From positions 62,001-126,000 of the forward strand of contig QQUF01000035.1 in the NCBI GenBank assembly GCA_008501735.1: a stretch of 64,000 nt of DNA, in the 5' to 3' direction. Positions 53,011 to 62,009 of the stretch are shown piece after piece. Both the position numbers and the translations under genes were made by a program. How positions within the stretch are numbered: position 1 is the first letter of the stretch; every line of letters starts with the position of its first letter. The notes beneath the pieces are model-generated. The model had not been told where the DNA came from. It saw only the letters and a list, made by a program, of their open reading frames with translations, and did not search any database. The stretch is from Calditrichota bacterium. Lineage in GTDB: Bacteria > CLD3.

Positions 53011-55590
53011 ATGATTAAAAAATTACTTTCATCACTTGCCGTTTTTTCCTACAAAAACTCAAAAGCAATTCTCATTACAGGTCTTTTGCTGACCCTCGTT
53101 TTGGGATTTTTTGCAACCAAACTCAAGCTAAACAGCAATTTTATTTACCTTGTTCCTCAAGATTCAGAAACCGTAAAAAGTTTTTGGGAAGCAAGTACAG
53201 ACTTCGGAGCGACTGAATACCTTGTAGGATTAATCGAAATCAAAGATGGGCAAAAAGACAAACTTCACAAACTCCAAACTTTCGGAGATTTTTACGTCTC
53301 GGAAATTGCAAAAATTCCTGAAGTCTCAACTGTCGAGCACAAAATTAACAAACAGAAACAAAGTTTCTTAGCAGACTTTTTCATTGAAAATTCTCTGCTC
53401 TACTTAGACAAACCTGACCTCGAAAAAGTCTTAGGCAAACTTTCCGACGAAAAAATTGCGGAGCAAATCCAAACCGACAAAGAACTTTTGACTTCTCCAA
53501 TCGGAAGCACTCTCAAAAAAACAATCATTCAAGACCCTCTTTTGATTTCTGAAATTCTCAAAAAATACTATGAAAGAATCACGGGAAAATCAGAAGAAGC
53601 CTTCGGTGCAAAAAAAGAATGGTATTTTCTTTCAGAAGACGAACAAGCTCTTTTGGTTTTAATTAAACCCACAAGACTTGCTCAAGACGTTGATTTCTCA
53701 AAAGGTTTGATGGAAAAAGTTTATGCAACAACTGAAAGAGCCTTCGCCGATTTTGATGGTGCAGAAGAGACTTTACAAATCGGTTTTGCAGGTGGCTACG
53801 TTTCAAGTCTTTCAAATGCCAAGTCTATTAAACGCGACTTAATCGTTTCTTCGAGTATTGTTTTAATCGGAATTATTTTCATTTTCTACCTTTTCTACCG
53901 AAACAAACGCTCACTTTTTTACATCGTTTTGCCACTTTTAATGGGAATTGCTTGGACGCTTGGTTTAGCTTACTTTTTAATTGGAAGTCTGAATGTAATC
54001 ACAATTGTTTCCTCCGCACTGCTGATGGGACTTGGAATTGATTACTCAATTCACATTTACAATCGTTACCTCGAAGACGAACTCGAAGAAGTTGATGCTT
54101 TGCAAAAAATCCGAAACACTTTTCAATCCACTGGAGCAAGTGTTTCACTTGGAGCTTTGAGTTCCGCAATCGCTTTTGCGGTTTTAATCATCACGGATTT
54201 TCGTGGACTTTCGGAATTAGGTTTACTTGCAGGAATGGGTTTAATGGTAATTCTTTTCACAATGTTCACGATTTTCCCAGCTGAAATTTCTTTGTGGGGA
54301 ATTGCCGAAGATGTTAACAAAAAACTTCATTTTCAGGAGTCGCTTTCAAAATTGATGGACAAAAACTTTTACTTTGTCATCACTCACCCGAAATACATTG
54401 TTACAGGAACTGCGATAATTACAGTTTTGATGCTCGTAACTTTGTCTGGAGTTTTGCCAACAAAACTTCCCGGAATTGGAATTCCATTTGAAGAGGATAT
54501 GCAAAAAATTCGCCCTGAAACCGACGAAGATATTTTGATTCAAGAAAAAATTTCAACAAAATTCAACTCAAACTTCAAGCCGCTTTACGTAATTTCAAAA
54601 GCCAAAAACAGTAACGAGGTCATTGAACAAGTTTCGGCTCTTTCAACAACTTTAGACTCTTTACAAGCAAGAGGTTTAGTCGAAAACTACCAGACAATTA
54701 CGAACTATATTCCACCTCTTAGCAGACAAAAAAATAACATTGAGTTAATCAAAAACATTGACATTGAAAGAGTTATTTCTAAGACAAAAGAAGAACTTAA
54801 AGCACAAGGTTTTAAAGCTGATAAATTTAAATTTGAACGCCTTAAAAAAGCATTTTCAGTTCGAGAACCGATTTCGATTGACGACTTTGAAAGACTCGGC
54901 CTTCACGACATAATTTCAAAATTTTACGTCAAAAAAGATGACGAATACAGAGTCAAAACTCAAGTTTTCCTGAACGGTTACGTTGAAGATTTGAGCAAAG
55001 TCTCGAACTTTGAAAAAGAACTCAAATTAAGTGGAATTAACGACACAGTTACTGGAATCCGAATGGTTGTTGCAGAGTTTATGGGAATTGTAAAACACGA
55101 CTTTTTTCTTGCAACGATTGCTGCTTTACTTGCTGTGATTTTTACAGTAACACTGACTTACAGACGGACAAAACACATTATTCTTAGCCTGATTCCTCTG
55201 ACTTTTGGAATAATTTGGATGCTCGGAGCAATGAAGATTTTCGGAATCACAATGAATTACGCAAATATGATTGTTACTCCTTTAATTTTGGGAATTGGAA
55301 TTGATTATGGAATTTACATTCTAACTCGTTATCTCGAAGACGGTAAAAACGACATTCTTGCAGCAGTTCGTGAGACAGGTCAGTCTTTGATTTTTGGTGC
55401 TTTAACGACTCTCGTTGGTTTCGGCTCACTGATTTTCTCACAAAACAGAGGTCTCGAAAGTGTCGGTTACTTGGCAATTCTTGGAATTACTTTTTGTGCA
55501 ATAAATTCTCTAATCTTTTTACCTGCTCTTCTCGAACTTGTTAACCGTCGCGAAAAATTGATTTTAGAAAGGCAATTGAAAAAATGTTAA
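53011..55590 (+). CDS. MMPL/RND-superfamily exporter
   Basis: An 859-residue inner-membrane transporter of the RND superfamily, MMPL/HpnN-like branch, which moves lipids or hydrophobic compounds out of the inner membrane using the proton gradient. It is an internal duplication. Each half has one helix, a soluble periplasmic domain and five helices, and the key aspartate of TM4 appears twice: GLGIDYSIHIYNRYLED (D344) and GIGIDYGIYILTRYLED (D765). The gene ends 7 bases inside the LolA-like gene, so the two are translationally coupled. No membrane-fusion protein gene is adjacent, as expected for MMPL-type exporters. Confidence 0.85.
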   Translation: MIKKLLSSLAVFSYKNSKAILITGLLLTLVLGFFATKLKLNSNFIYLVPQDSETVKSFWEASTDFGATEYLVGLIEIKDGQKDKLHKLQTFGDFYVSEIAKIPEVSTVEHKINKQKQSFLADFFIENSLLYLDKPDLEKVLGKLSDEKIAEQIQTDKELLTSPIGSTLKKTIIQDPLLISEILKKYYERITGKSEEAFGAKKEWYFLSEDEQALLVLIKPTRLAQDVDFSKGLMEKVYATTERAFADFDGAEETLQIGFAGGYVSSLSNAKSIKRDLIVSSSIVLIGIIFIFYLFYRNKRSLFYIVLPLLMGIAWTLGLAYFLIGSLNVITIVSSALLMGLGIDYSIHIYNRYLEDELEEVDALQKIRNTFQSTGASVSLGALSSAIAFAVLIITDFRGLSELGLLAGMGLMVILFTMFTIFPAEISLWGIAEDVNKKLHFQESLSKLMDKNFYFVITHPKYIVTGTAIITVLMLVTLSGVLPTKLPGIGIPFEEDMQKIRPETDEDILIQEKISTKFNSNFKPLYVISKAKNSNEVIEQVSALSTTLDSLQARGLVENYQTITNYIPPLSRQKNNIELIKNIDIERVISKTKEELKAQGFKADKFKFERLKKAFSVREPISIDDFERLGLHDIISKFYVKKDDEYRVKTQVFLNGYVEDLSKVSNFEKELKLSGINDTVTGIRMVVAEFMGIVKHDFFLATIAALLAVIFTVTLTYRRTKHIILSLIPLTFGIIWMLGAMKIFGITMNYANMIVTPLILGIGIDYGIYILTRYLEDGKNDILAAVRETGQSLIFGALTTLVGFGSLIFSQNRGLESVGYLAILGITFCAINSLIFLPALLELVNRREKLILERQLKKC

Positions 55591-56231
55591 AAATACTTTC
55601 ACTCATTTTAGTTTCCGTTCTTGCAAACTTTACGAATGCTCAAGAACTTACCGTTGATTACGTAATTGAAAAAATGAAAGAGAAGTCAAAAACTCTTGAA
55701 ACTTTTACCGCAGATTTTGAACAAAAGAAAATTTCAACACTTTTTGACGAAGAAGAACTTTCATCGGGAAAGTTTTTCTACAAGAAAAAAGATAAATTTT
55801 TACTCGATTACCAAAAACCACAAAAAACGACTTTCGTTTCTGTTGGCAGGACTTTGACAATCATTTCCGAAAGCCGAAAAAAAGCAGACATTTACAAAGT
55901 CAAAAAAGGCGTTGAACACAAAGAAGGATTTTGGGGTTTCGGTGAAACTTTTGAAGAAGCTAAAAAGAAATTCAACATCAAAATCAGCGAAATAGGCTCT
56001 CAAATTACGATTCAACTATTTCCTTTAGAAGACAACCCTTCGGCAAAATATTTCACACAAATTGACTTAACAGTTCAAAGAAAGAATTGGACTCCAAGCA
56101 AAATCGTAATGTTAGACCTTGACGAAGACATCACCGAAATCACATTCAAAAAACCAATCGAAAACAAAGAGATTTCGGACAAAATTTTTGAAGTTGAAGT
56201 TCCTAAAGAATACGAAAAAATAATTCATTAA
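55584..56231 (+). CDS. LolA-like periplasmic lipid/lipoprotein carrier
   Basis: A 215-residue exported protein with a signal peptide (ILSLILVSVLANFTNAQ) and a LolA/LolB-type unclosed beta barrel: FTADFEQKKISTLF, SSGKFFYKKKDKFLLDY, and the C-terminal DEDITEITFKKPIENK. LolA chaperones lipoproteins from LolCDE to the outer membrane. The coupling with an MMPL exporter instead suggests carriage of a lipid exported by that pump, as proposed for LolA-like proteins in lipid-export operons. The start overlaps the exporter's stop by 7 bases. A 170-bp gap follows, with no gene. Confidence 0.75.
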   Translation: MLKILSLILVSVLANFTNAQELTVDYVIEKMKEKSKTLETFTADFEQKKISTLFDEEELSSGKFFYKKKDKFLLDYQKPQKTTFVSVGRTLTIISESRKKADIYKVKKGVEHKEGFWGFGETFEEAKKKFNIKISEIGSQITIQLFPLEDNPSAKYFTQIDLTVQRKNWTPSKIVMLDLDEDITEITFKKPIENKEISDKIFEVEVPKEYEKIIH

Positions 56232-56401
56232 AATTTTTTGAAGTTTTTAAGTTAATTTTCAATTTATCTTTTTGTAAAACTACAGTAAAGAAGCACTTAT
56301 CTTATAAAAGTAAGCGATTATCGAATAAATTGAAAAGTTTATAGATAATAACTTTACTATCAACAAAGTCAAATCTTAACTAATTTAAATTAGAATTCGT
56401 T

Positions 56402-56632
56402 ATGCCAACAGTAATGCGAAATGCAGAATTTAGATTTTTCTTCTACTCAGGTGACCAAAGTGAATCGCCTTACGTTAACGTTGAAGGTGCAAATTCTCTT
56501 GCGAAATTTTGGCTCTCACCTGTGCGTTTAGAAGAAAGTAACGGCTTTTCACGTAAACACCTTGCAAAGGTTCAAAGAATTGTTCAAGAAAACCAACAAC
56601 ACTTTTTAACGAGTTGGTACAATGAAGTTTGA
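56402..56632 (+). CDS. DUF4160 family protein, probable toxin-antitoxin partner
   Basis: A 76-residue protein matching the DUF4160 layout: MPTVMRNAEFRFFFYSGD at the start, then SPYVNVEG, AKFWLSPV and a C-terminal helix FSRKHLAKVQRIVQENQ. In most DUF4160 proteins the second block reads like 'PPHVHV' with two histidines; here it is SPYVNV, so both are missing. DUF4160 genes are commonly found just ahead of DUF2442 genes and are treated as putative type II toxin-antitoxin pairs. It overlaps the next gene by 11 bases. Which partner is toxic is not known from sequence. Confidence 0.72.
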   Translation: MPTVMRNAEFRFFFYSGDQSESPYVNVEGANSLAKFWLSPVRLEESNGFSRKHLAKVQRIVQENQQHFLTSWYNEV

Positions 56633-57077
56633 TTTTAAAATTTTAGAACTCAATGTGACCGAAGATTCAATTTACGTTGACCTCAATGATGGTAGAACGA
56701 TAATTGTTCCTCTCATTTGGTATCCAAGACTTTTCAACGCTTCTCAAGAAGAAAGAGAAAATTGGAGACTAATCGGAGATGGAGACGGAGTTCATTGGGC
56801 ATTTTTGGACGAAGATATTAGCATAAAACATTTTGTACTTGGAAGACGCTCAGGCGAGAGCCAACGTTCACTACAACAATGGCTTGGAAACAGAGTTGAA
56901 ACTCACCAAAATGCTCCGACTAAATTGCCTCAAGAACCTCTTTACAAAGCACAGGAATCTGAGGAAACTCAGCCTAAACCTGTTCCACAAGAGCAAAAAG
57001 CGGAAGATCAAATTATTCCTCCAAATCAAACTCTTAAAAGACCTCAACCAAATCAATTCAAAAGACGACTTCTCTAA
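56622..57077 (+). CDS. DUF2442 family protein, partner of DUF4160
   Basis: A 151-residue protein. Residues 1-85 match DUF2442: DSIYVDLNDGRTIIVPLIWYPRL, ASQEERENWRLIGDGDGVHW and LDEDISIKHFVLGR. The last 60 residues are a low-complexity, proline- and glutamine-rich extension (KPVPQEQKAEDQ, PPNQTLKRPQPNQ) that is absent from most short DUF2442 proteins. The gene starts inside the DUF4160 gene, so the two are translationally coupled. It is a candidate antitoxin or DNA-binding component. A hairpin terminator follows directly. Confidence 0.72.
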   Translation: MKFDFKILELNVTEDSIYVDLNDGRTIIVPLIWYPRLFNASQEERENWRLIGDGDGVHWAFLDEDISIKHFVLGRRSGESQRSLQQWLGNRVETHQNAPTKLPQEPLYKAQESEETQPKPVPQEQKAEDQIIPPNQTLKRPQPNQFKRRLL

Positions 57078-57080
57078 AAC

Positions 57081-57114
57081 AAAAAAGCCCGTCTGAAAAA
57101 TCAAACGAGCTTTT
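57081..57114. terminator. Bidirectional terminator between DUF2442 and the tRNA
   Basis: Arms AAAAGCcCGT (57083-57092) and ACGaGCTTTT (57105-57114) pair with one mismatch around a 12-base loop. A T run follows on the plus strand and an A run precedes, giving a T run on the minus strand. It can end both the DUF pair transcript and the tRNA transcript. Confidence 0.7.
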
Positions 57115-57116
57115 GA

Positions 57117-57190
57117 TGCCGATGCACAGATTCGAACTGCGGACACGCGGATTATGATTCCGCTGCTCTAACCGACTGAGCTACATCGGC
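57117..57190 (-). tRNA. tRNA with CAT anticodon (elongator Met or Ile2)
   Basis: The minus strand folds into a complete cloverleaf: acceptor GCCGATG/CATCGGC, D arm GCTC/GAGC with the GG loop, anticodon arm GCGGA/TCCGC with loop ATCATAA, a short variable loop (GTGTC) and T arm CGCAG/CTGTG with TTCGAAT. The anticodon is CAT. The perfectly paired acceptor, including a closed first base pair, excludes initiator tRNA. Elongator methionine and lysidine-modified isoleucine tRNAs cannot be separated with certainty by eye. The 3' CCA is not encoded. Confidence 0.95.
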
Positions 57191-57406
57191 AAAATCGGGC
57201 TTGGAAAATAAAAACTTGTTACTAAAACTCAAACAGTTTTTTTCAGTTTTTTTATTTTGAATTCGAACTCACTAGAAAATCTATTTAAAGAAATTAAATT
57301 TACTGTCTTTGTTAGGACTTTTTAACGAATTTTAGAATTGTGAAATTTTAAAGAAATTACGTTTGTAACTTTTTTAAAATTATTTCACAATTCTTAGAAT
57401 TTTCAT

Positions 57407-57414
57407 TACATTAG
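57407..57414 (+). promoter_or_regulatory. Candidate -7 box upstream of the TPR membrane gene
   Basis: TACATTAG, a near match to TAnnTTTG, lies about 62 bases before the ATG at 57476, in a 285-bp non-coding stretch between the divergent tRNA and this gene. The rest of that stretch holds nothing I recognise. Confidence 0.2.
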
Positions 57415-57475
57415 CCAACCTTTTATAAAACTGTAATTTATTCGAAAAAAATAGAATTTCGGAGCTGAAGAAAAA

Positions 57476-58147
57476 ATGGCAAAAAAGAAAGCACAAGAAA
57501 CAAACCAAATATCTACCGCTGAAGATTTAATTTTAAAGCAAGCTGTCGTAGAAGACCTTTTTAAAAAGAATCTACCTTTAATCGGAACAATCGCTACAAT
57601 TATTGTTTTGATTGCAGCAGCTTACTTTGGGTATGACAGCTACAAAATCTCCCAAAACGGTGAGGCTTTTGCTTCTCTCGCAAAAGGACAAACTGCTTAC
57701 CAACAAGGAAATTATACTGAAGCAATTCCTCTTTTAGAAGAAACAGCACAAAATTACTCAGGAATGAATGCTGGAGGTTATGCAGTTTTTTACCTTGCAA
57801 ACTCGCTTTATTATCAAGAAAAATTTGACGAAGCTAAAGTCAGGTTTGAAGAATACATCAGTTCTTACGACGATAATCTTTTGATTCCTTCAAGTTATGC
57901 TGGTGTTGCAGATTGTTACGCTGCTTTAGAAAATCACTCGGAAGCTGCTTCACAGTATGAGAAAGCATTCAATCTTTCAAATTACCCTTCTGAAAAAGCG
58001 AACTATATTTTTAAAGCTGGTTTGGCTTACGAAAAAGCAGGAAATTCTGAAAAAGCAAAAGAGTCTTACCAAAAAGTAAAAGATGATTTTGATGACTCAG
58101 AAGAAGCTAAAAACATTGACGCTTACCTCGCAAGACTTAATAAGTAA
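57476..58147 (+). CDS. Membrane-anchored TPR protein
   Basis: A 223-residue protein with a cytoplasmic N-terminal segment of about 33 residues, one transmembrane helix (PLIGTIATIIVLIAAAYFGY) and four TPR-like helical pairs facing the periplasm (GQTAYQQGNYTEAIPLLEE, NSLYYQEKFDEAKVRFEEY, ADCYAALENHSEAASQYEKA, GLAYEKAGNSEKAKESYQKV). The layout resembles YfgM-type ancillary SecYEG chaperones and Bacteroidota TPR anchors. GGAGC precedes the ATG. A scaffold role at the membrane is likely. The TPRs are not related in sequence to those of the NTPase array beyond the general motif. Confidence 0.75.
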   Translation: MAKKKAQETNQISTAEDLILKQAVVEDLFKKNLPLIGTIATIIVLIAAAYFGYDSYKISQNGEAFASLAKGQTAYQQGNYTEAIPLLEETAQNYSGMNAGGYAVFYLANSLYYQEKFDEAKVRFEEYISSYDDNLLIPSSYAGVADCYAALENHSEAASQYEKAFNLSNYPSEKANYIFKAGLAYEKAGNSEKAKESYQKVKDDFDDSEEAKNIDAYLARLNK

Positions 58148-58187
58148 TAATTTTTTCCGAATTCATTTTTGAGTTCGGATTTTTTAG

Positions 58188-59150
58188 ATGAAAATTTGTG
58201 CAATCTGCCTTCACAATGCTGGCGACATCTTACTGACCTTTGAGTGTTTGACTTTGCTCAAAAAGAAAATTCCCCAAGCACAAATTTCTTACATTTCCAA
58301 ATTCCCCGAAGTTGCAAACCTTTCTTTTGATGTTGCAGAATCACGAAATTACTCTGATTTCTTTTCAAACCTAAATTTTATCGCACAAGCAGATTTGGTT
58401 TTAGATTTTTCTAACAATCCCAAAGCAAGACTACTTGGATTTTGCCTTCCTGAAAAAAAATGGATTTCCTTTCCCAAGAAACGTTTACAAAAATTTCTTC
58501 AAGTAAAGTTCAAAACAAACATCAATTACGAAGAAATTCCGTTTCTTTACTGTTCATTCCTTTCCCGAAAATTGGGATTCAAATTCAATCCGAAACACAG
58601 TTCGGGCGAAAGTTTCGGAGTTCCACAAACAAAGCTAATTCTTGAAGAAAACTCAAAGTTTGACTTGCCCGAAAAATTCACAGTTTTAGCAATCGGTGCT
58701 ACTAAAAGAACAAAAATTTGGACAGAGTTTTCAGAATTTGCAAAACTTAACTTTGAGAAAAATGGTTTAAAGTCAGTTTTACTTGGTTTCCCTAAAGAAT
58801 TAGAGAAAGCAGGTTTCGACAAACAGAACTTACCCGAATTTGTAATTGACCTAACAGGCAAAACAACGATTTCAGAATTTGCAGAAATTATTCAAAAATC
58901 GGAATTTTTAGTCTGTAACGACAGTCTCGGAATGCACTTGGCAAGGATTTTAGAGAAAAAATACTTTGCGGTTTTTGGCTCAACGACCAAAGAATTTGGC
59001 TTTTGGGTAGAAAACAAAAATGGCTACCTTTTTGAGAACAAAGACTTGGATTGCCGACCTTGTGCAAAATCAGGCTTCGACAAATGCCCCAAAACCCACT
59101 TTAAATGTATGAAAGATTTAAAAGCACAGAATTTAGTTGAAATTGTTTAA
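58188..59150 (+). CDS. Glycosyltransferase family 9 (heptosyltransferase-like)
   Basis: A 320-residue GT9 protein, the family that adds ADP-heptose or related sugars to lipopolysaccharide core. The N-terminal GDILLTFECLTLLKKK, a central Rossmann-like region and the nucleotide-sugar-binding end (SEFLVCNDSLGMHLARIL, AVFGSTTKEFGFWVENK) are in the expected order. The last 30 residues are cysteine-rich (CRPCAKSGFDKCPKTHFKC), which GT9 proteins often show. It fits a Gram-negative envelope. It is 40 bp downstream of the TPR gene and 54 bp upstream of the formate dehydrogenase gene, with which no functional link is obvious. Confidence 0.82.
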   Translation: MKICAICLHNAGDILLTFECLTLLKKKIPQAQISYISKFPEVANLSFDVAESRNYSDFFSNLNFIAQADLVLDFSNNPKARLLGFCLPEKKWISFPKKRLQKFLQVKFKTNINYEEIPFLYCSFLSRKLGFKFNPKHSSGESFGVPQTKLILEENSKFDLPEKFTVLAIGATKRTKIWTEFSEFAKLNFEKNGLKSVLLGFPKELEKAGFDKQNLPEFVIDLTGKTTISEFAEIIQKSEFLVCNDSLGMHLARILEKKYFAVFGSTTKEFGFWVENKNGYLFENKDLDCRPCAKSGFDKCPKTHFKCMKDLKAQNLVEIV

Positions 59151-59204
59151 ATTTTATTTTAACGTAGATTTTACAAATTTCCAAAAATTCACAAAGGTTT
59201 TTAA

Positions 59205-62009
59205 ATGAAATTAAAAGTTAACGGTCAATTTGTAAACTTTTCAGAAGGCGAAACAATTTTGGAAGTCGCTTCAAAAGTTGGAGCAGAAATTCCAACTCTT
59301 TGCCACGACGCAAGATTGAATCCTGTTGGAGCTTGCCGAAGTTGTCTTGTAGAAGTCGAAGGAAGTCGCCGTTTAGTTCCCTCTTGCTACCAAAAAGCCG
59401 AAGATGGAATGGAGATTACAACTGAAAATGACCGAATCGAAAGACACAGAAAAACTCTTTTCGCACTCTACTTAACTGACCAACCTGAAACTCGCGAACA
59501 AGCAGAGCCACATAAAACCAACGAAATTTTTGAATTTGCAGAACGTTACGAAGCTCCTCAAAATTGGGGAAAGATGGAAAACATTCGAGAAGACCGAGAA
59601 GACCGAAACCCTTACGTAAATTTTGAGCCTGAAACTTGCATTTCTTGTGCTCGCTGCGTTCGTTACTGTGATGAAATAGAAGGAGTTTCTGCAATCACTT
59701 TAGCTGACAGAGGAAGTAAAACAACAATCTCAACTGTTGACTCACTTTCACTTTTAGACACAACTTGTGAAATGTGTGGAGGTTGCATTGACGTTTGCCC
59801 AACTGGAGCAATGGGAGAGAAAATTCCACTCACAAAAAATGCAAAACACGAAAGGGAACTCGAAAAAGTCCGTTCAACTTGTAATTTTTGTGGAGTTGGT
59901 TGCCAACTTGAATTGAATGTTGATAAAGAAGCAAACGATGGAAAAGGTCAAGTTGTGAAAGTTACAAGTCCACCTGTTGGAGAAACCACAAATGACGGGA
60001 ATCTTTGTGTCAAAGGACGTTTTGCCTATGAATTTATTAACCACGAAGACAGACTTACAGAACCTTTAGTTCGCGGGGAAGACGGACAATTTTACCCGAC
60101 AACTTGGGAAAATGCTTTAGAAGTTGCCGCAAAAGGTTTGCTTGGAGTTGCCGAAAGACACGGAGCAGATTCCTTAGGTTTTGTCAGTTCCTCACGCTGT
60201 ACGATGGAAGAAAATTATTTAGTCCAAAAATTGTCGAGAGCTGTTTTCAAGACGAACAACGTTCATCAATGTGCTGCTACTTGACACGCTCCAACTGTTG
60301 CCGGTCTGGTCAACACGTTTGGAGCTGGAGCAATGACGAATTCAATCGGAGAAATCCGAGATGCAGATTTTCTCTTCGTAATTGGCTCAAATACAAGTGA
60401 AGCTCACCCAATCATTGCAATGGAAATGAAACGAGCTGTCAAAAGAGGAGCAACTCTTGTAGTTGCTGACCCAAGAGCAATTTGGATGTCAACAATTGCA
60501 GAAAAACATTTGCACATAAATCCTGGAACTGATGTTTGGCTTTTGAATGCAATGGCTCACGTAATCATAGAAGAAAATTTGATAGACGAAGAATTTATCA
60601 AAAATAGCACTGAAAATTTTGAAGATGTTAAAGAAGCGGTTAAAAACTACACTCCCGAAGAAGCCGAAAAAATGACTGGTATTTCAGCAGAAGACATTCG
60701 TTGGACTGCAAGAAAATACGCGACAACTAAGAAAGCAGGAATTTATTACACTCTTGGAATCACCGAACACACTCACGGAATAGACAATGTTTATGCTTTG
60801 TCGAATTTGGTTTTGATGACTGGACATCTCGGAAAACCTTCTGCTGGAATGAATCCTTTGCGTGGGCAAAATAATGTTCAAGGTGCAAACGACGCAGGAG
60901 CAACTCCTGTTTTTTATCCTGGTTACCAAAAAGTTGACGACAAAGAAGTGCAAAAAAAATACGAAAAATCTTGGGGAACTTCACTTTCTCCAAATCTTGG
61001 TTTGAACCTAAATGAAATGATGAAAACAGCAGGAAATAAAATTAAAGCCTTTTTTGTGATGGGTGAAGACATTGTTCTTTCTGAACCAAATGTTTTGAAA
61101 CTCGAAGAAGGTCTTAACCAAATGGAGTTCATCGTAATCCAAGAGCCTTTTATAAATGAAACGACTCGTTTTGCAGATGTAGTTTTTCCTTCTGGAGTTT
61201 TTGCCGAAAAAGACGGAACGTTCACAAATTCGGAACGTCGAGTGCAAAGAGTCAGGAAAGCTGTCGAACCTCCCGGAAATGCTTTAGCAGATTGGGAAAT
61301 TCTCGTTCGTTTGGCAAATGCTTGTGGTGCAAATTGGGATTACAAAAACCCTGCTGAAATCTACTCAGAATTTGTAAAAGACACTCCAAAATTTTCAGGA
61401 ATTAGTCACGAAAGACTTGACACAGAAATCGGAACAGGTGGAAAAACAGGTTTGCAATGGCCCTGTGAGAATCCTTCTGAAACTGGAACAAAGTACTTAC
61501 ACGAAAACGGAATTTCTCGTGGGAAAGGTCTTTTCCAAGCAGTTTCTTTCGAGCCTTCACCAGAATTGCCTTGCGAAGAATACGGCTTACTTCTTTCAAC
61601 AGGAAGAACTCTTTACCACTACAATGCAGCAACCCAAACAAGAAGAGAAGAAGGTTTGGCTCTCAAACAATCGGAAGCATTCATTGAGATTCACCCAAAA
61701 GATGCAAAAAAACGTGGAATCGCACACAAAGAAATGGTTGAAGTCCGAACTCGTAGAGGTTCAATCGAAGCAAGAGCTCTTTACTCAAGACAAGTTCGTC
61801 CTCACTGCATTTGGATGCCTTTGCACTTTGCCGAAGCAAGAGCAAACGTTCTTACAAACGATGTTGGCGATAAAATTACAGGAACTGCTTCTTACAAAAT
61901 TTGTGCGGCAGAAGTTTTTAAATTAGATACAAAAGACCACAGCCACGACATTTTTCCGGGAGCTTTCTTTTTTGAGGAATCTCCTGAACTTGAAAAGGAA
62001 CTCAGTTGA
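59205..62009 (+). CDS. Selenocysteine-containing formate dehydrogenase, alpha subunit
   Basis: A 934-residue protein read through an in-frame TGA at 60282-60284 (residue 360). It oxidises formate to CO2 at a Mo/W-bis-pterin site with Sec as ligand. The N-terminus is a NuoG-like [2Fe-2S] domain (C33, C44, C47, C61), followed by two [4Fe-4S] ferredoxin motifs (CISCARCVRYC and CEMCGGCIDVC), the catalytic-domain cluster CNFCGVGC...C, and the active site HQCAAT-Sec-HAPTVAG, collinear with E. coli FdhF. The second half (GLVNTFGAGAMTNSI to the end) is a complete molybdopterin oxidoreductase. The usual His-Cys3 cluster region reads YLTDQPETREQ without ligands. No FdhB-like NuoF/NuoE partner is adjacent; only fdhD follows. 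A rival reading as two broken ORFs is rejected. Confidence 0.93.
60282..60322 (+). promoter_or_regulatory. Bacterial SECIS element directing Sec at the FDH TGA
   Basis: Directly after the TGA a hairpin can form: CCAAC-T-GTTG-CC, loop GGTCT, then GG-T-CAAC-AC-GTTTGG. The apical GGTCT is separated from the TGA by 18 bases, the same spacing and loop as in E. coli fdhF, and a bulged U is present. This is the SelB-binding signature. Confidence 0.85.

Noticed and set aside
60282-60335. Premature stop splitting formate dehydrogenase into two genes or a pseudogene
   Set aside because: The TGA is at the known Sec position of FdhF-type enzymes, the frame continues with conserved residues right after it, and a SECIS-like hairpin follows at the right distance.
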